Shown piece after piece: positions 62,322-64,000 of a stretch of DNA of 64,000 nt. The stretch is from G965205255 sp965205255 (GTDB lineage: Bacteria; Pseudomonadota; Gammaproteobacteria; Pseudomonadales; Endozoicomonadaceae). The position numbers were made by a program, and so were the translations under genes. The notes below the pieces were generated by a model. That model saw nothing but the letters and a program-made list of their open reading frames with translations, searched no databases and was not told the origin of the DNA. Within the stretch, counting starts at the first letter, position 1, and each line of letters begins with the position of its first letter. Location: the NCBI GenBank assembly GCA_965205255.1, contig OZ242051.1:2418001-2482000 (forward strand). Direction: 5' to 3'.

Positions 62322-63110
62322 TTGAAAAAGCTCAGTAGCTTATTAGACAATATCTACCTTTTATCGAAAACCAAACGGGTAGAACCTTTGTCTAAGCCTG
62401 CAATCATAGTACAACCAGAAAGTTGCATCCATTCGCTTTTGCAGTGTGGGCAGTTAACACTGGACCGCATTAAGTTCATTGTCGAGCAGTGTGACGATGT
62501 GCTTTTTCAGAAATTTGATCTTGAGTGTCCCCCTCAAATCAAACGTGCGGTAAAAAAAAGAAAGGCAGAGTTCTTTTATGGGCGGTTAGCCGCACGTTAT
62601 GCAACAAAAAGGTTTGGGTTTACAGGTAACATTCCCATCAATGCTGATCGTTCTCCCCAGTGGCCTGATGGCTTGCATGATTCGATCAGTCATTGCGAAG
62701 GAGAAGCGGTAGCGGTTGCATTGCCCAAAACAGACTGCTCTGGTGTGGGTGTAGATATTGAACGAGTTGCGACAGGTGATGCATTATCTGCCCTAAAGCA
62801 CATGGTAGTAAATGCAGAGGAGTTACTACGATTACAGCGATATCAAGATGTCCATTCTGAAGCTACTCTTCTAACGCTGGTCTTTTCAGCAAAGGAAAGC
62901 TTTTATAAAGCGGCTTACCTGCATGTGCAGCGGGTTTTTGGGTTTGAAGCTTTGCAATTTGAGTCGCTGGACATACATGAAAGTAGAGTGACTTTTACTG
63001 TGATAGAAGACTTAAGTCTACAACTTAAATCAGGACTGCAAATGGTGGTTGATTTTCGTTTGTATGGAGAGAAACTGATACTGAGTTGTTTGAGGTTAGT
63101 TGTTATGTAA
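62322..63110 (+). CDS. 4'-phosphopantetheinyl transferase (Sfp/EntD type), intact
   Basis: 262 residues. EntD-type N-terminus (KRKAEFFYGRLAARYA), ISHCEGEAVAVAL, Mg-binding GVGVDIERVA and LVFSAKESFYKAAY. Transfers the phosphopantetheine arm of CoA to carrier proteins of fatty acid, polyketide or non-ribosomal peptide systems. Starts at TTG 62,322; no ATG gives a sensible start. It implies carrier-protein-based biosynthesis nearby, though no carrier protein is in the window. Confidence 0.9.
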   Translation: MKKLSSLLDNIYLLSKTKRVEPLSKPAIIVQPESCIHSLLQCGQLTLDRIKFIVEQCDDVLFQKFDLECPPQIKRAVKKRKAEFFYGRLAARYATKRFGFTGNIPINADRSPQWPDGLHDSISHCEGEAVAVALPKTDCSGVGVDIERVATGDALSALKHMVVNAEELLRLQRYQDVHSEATLLTLVFSAKESFYKAAYLHVQRVFGFEALQFESLDIHESRVTFTVIEDLSLQLKSGLQMVVDFRLYGEKLILSCLRLVVM

Positions 63111-63123
63111 ACCCTTACAACAG

Positions 63124-63720
63124 TTATGAGACAATTCTAAGTTTAGGTGGTTTTTTTAGTAATTGTTGTAGCCTTTGCTGTTCAGATGCCTCACTCTTGA
63201 TTTTTGTTTCTTCCATCGCTATACCAGCTAAAAGACCTATGTAGCAGGCCTGAGGAGAGGAAAATTTTGATATTATATGCGCATGACTTGCAATCGCTAT
63301 AGGGTGCTCTACAAATTCTTTACCAGTGTGCTTGTCTAAGTATCTGATTTTTCCAGACCGTTTTTCAGAAGTGATAATGTATGTTCCTGTTTCCAAGGTA
63401 TTAACAGAGATAGCCATAACTTTTTTAAGAGCATGTTTGCCGAGAGTGGAGTTTGTTAGTGCTTTACCATAAAATGCACCTAGCCAACCTGCCTGGTTTG
63501 GCGAAAGGTTTTTGATCACTGCTTGATTGGCGATAGCCTCTGAAATAGTGAGGGTAATAACATTATGAATGCTAGCAGTTGGGCAGTGTATGGTAACTGT
63601 TTGTTTTTTTATATTGACTTCAACGATATAGAAAAGGCTAGGACCTTTTGTTGTAATAAATCTTATGTAGTGTGCTACAAACAAAGTAAATTTTTTGAGT
63701 ATTTTAGATGTCAAACGCAT
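63124..63720 (-). CDS. hypothetical protein (198 aa)
   Basis: Not recognised. A basic N-terminus with a moderately hydrophobic stretch (FTLFVAHYIRFI), a central region with KNLSPNQAGWLGAFYGKAL, and a helical, charged C-terminus. No clear signal peptide. Convergent with the PPTase gene, 13 bases apart. Composition is like the core chromosome, so it may mark the end of the rearranged region. Confidence 0.55.
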   Translation of the reverse strand: MRLTSKILKKFTLFVAHYIRFITTKGPSLFYIVEVNIKKQTVTIHCPTASIHNVITLTISEAIANQAVIKNLSPNQAGWLGAFYGKALTNSTLGKHALKKVMAISVNTLETGTYIITSEKRSGKIRYLDKHTGKEFVEHPIAIASHAHIISKFSSPQACYIGLLAGIAMEETKIKSEASEQQRLQQLLKKPPKLRIVS

Positions 63721-63863
63721 GAAGAAGTATCTTAATACTTGAACTCACAAATAGAAGTTTTGGCTCTTATCTAGAAAGACATTCAGTGTGTTCATGTTAT
63801 TCATTACAATGTCGGCGATGCTAGCAGATTAGCATTATTATGTCAATCTTATGCAGGCAGTAT

Positions 63864-64000
63864 CAGGGCTGTCCAATCAGGAATTTAGTCGTGAAGACGA
63901 TCTCATGCTAACATCCGGACAAAATTAAGCAAGGAACGCTGTATGGAAACGTTATCTGAGACTGCTGCATTTACAGAGCATTTTTCTAACCTTAAAGATC
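63864..64000 (+). mobile_element. probable ISAs1-family element, left end
   Basis: CAGGGCTGTCCAATCAGGAA looks like an ISAs1-type terminal sequence; a transposase-like frame opens 79 bases later. The element runs past the window edge. Confidence 0.5.
63943..64000 (+). CDS. probable ISAs1-family transposase, N-terminus only
   Basis: 19 codons: METLSETAAFTEHFSNLKD, with AAGGAA upstream of the ATG. The HFxxLxD pattern is that of ISAs1-family transposases, which continue with PR. Too short for certainty. Confidence 0.5.
   Translation, partial: METLSETAAFTEHFSNLKD

Overview
The window comes from a gammaproteobacterium of low to moderate G+C. The evidence is the gene order secE-nusG-rplK-rplA-rplJ-rplL-rpoB-rpoC, an L10-leader-like sequence, a tusDCB-tusE tRNA-thiolation operon, a TsgA-like permease, MltA, PanB, RpiA and a hisC-aroA pair. 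I cannot name the genus. Many insertion sequences, nested repeats and broken genes on the right side suggest a genome with recent IS expansion and decay, as in some host-associated bacteria (inference).

Positions 1 to about 36,060 are mostly ordinary chromosome: a NYN/OST-HTH protein tail, a FUSC exporter, panB, mltA, 5-formyl-THF cyclo-ligase, a tsgA-like MFS gene, rpiA, a gtrB/gtrA-type pair, a CdaR-type regulator behind tusDCBE, a secreted repeat protein, an NRDE protein, a TSUP permease, then the secE to rpoC block. Past the rpoC terminator lie an IS407-group element, hisC, aroA and tRNA-Ser(UGA). A roughly 150-bp dispersed repeat with inverted ends (MITE-like) occupies several intergenic gaps; one copy is split by the IS407-group element with a visible TAAT target duplication.

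From tRNA-Ser to the right edge (36-64 kb) the DNA is accessory. It holds pieces of what look like one or more specialised-metabolite loci. On the minus strand (44.8 to 37.0 kb) are an HOA aldolase, an acylating aldehyde dehydrogenase, a MaoC-type hydratase, an ornithine-cyclodeaminase-like enzyme, an SDR head, an MFS tail, a CitE-like lyase and an alpha-oxoamine synthase. On the plus strand (46.4 to 49.6 kb) are a ketoacyl synthase III-like enzyme, a HAD phosphatase, an aldo/keto reductase and a degenerate SDR. Further right are a VanX-like dipeptidase, a Sfp/EntD-type phosphopantetheinyl transferase (one broken and one intact copy), a DHA2 exporter beside a truncated probable cyclodipeptide synthase, an MFS tail joined to an exported serine hydrolase, and an isopenicillin-N-synthase-like oxygenase.

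The most unusual feature is a family of Y1/HUH transposase genes (REP-associated-tyrosine-transposase type; four copies) bounded by inverted ends related to CAAAGGGGTCAGACTCGATT. The ends are multiplied into arrays: about 19 left-type and 24 right-type partial units in five clusters. Nearly every array sits where a truncated gene meets another truncated gene or IS. IS6-family remnants, an IS3 element with amber-interrupted orfB, an IS5-type remnant, a 1.86-kb segmental duplication and repeats of the tRNA-Ser 3' tail complete a heavily rearranged region.
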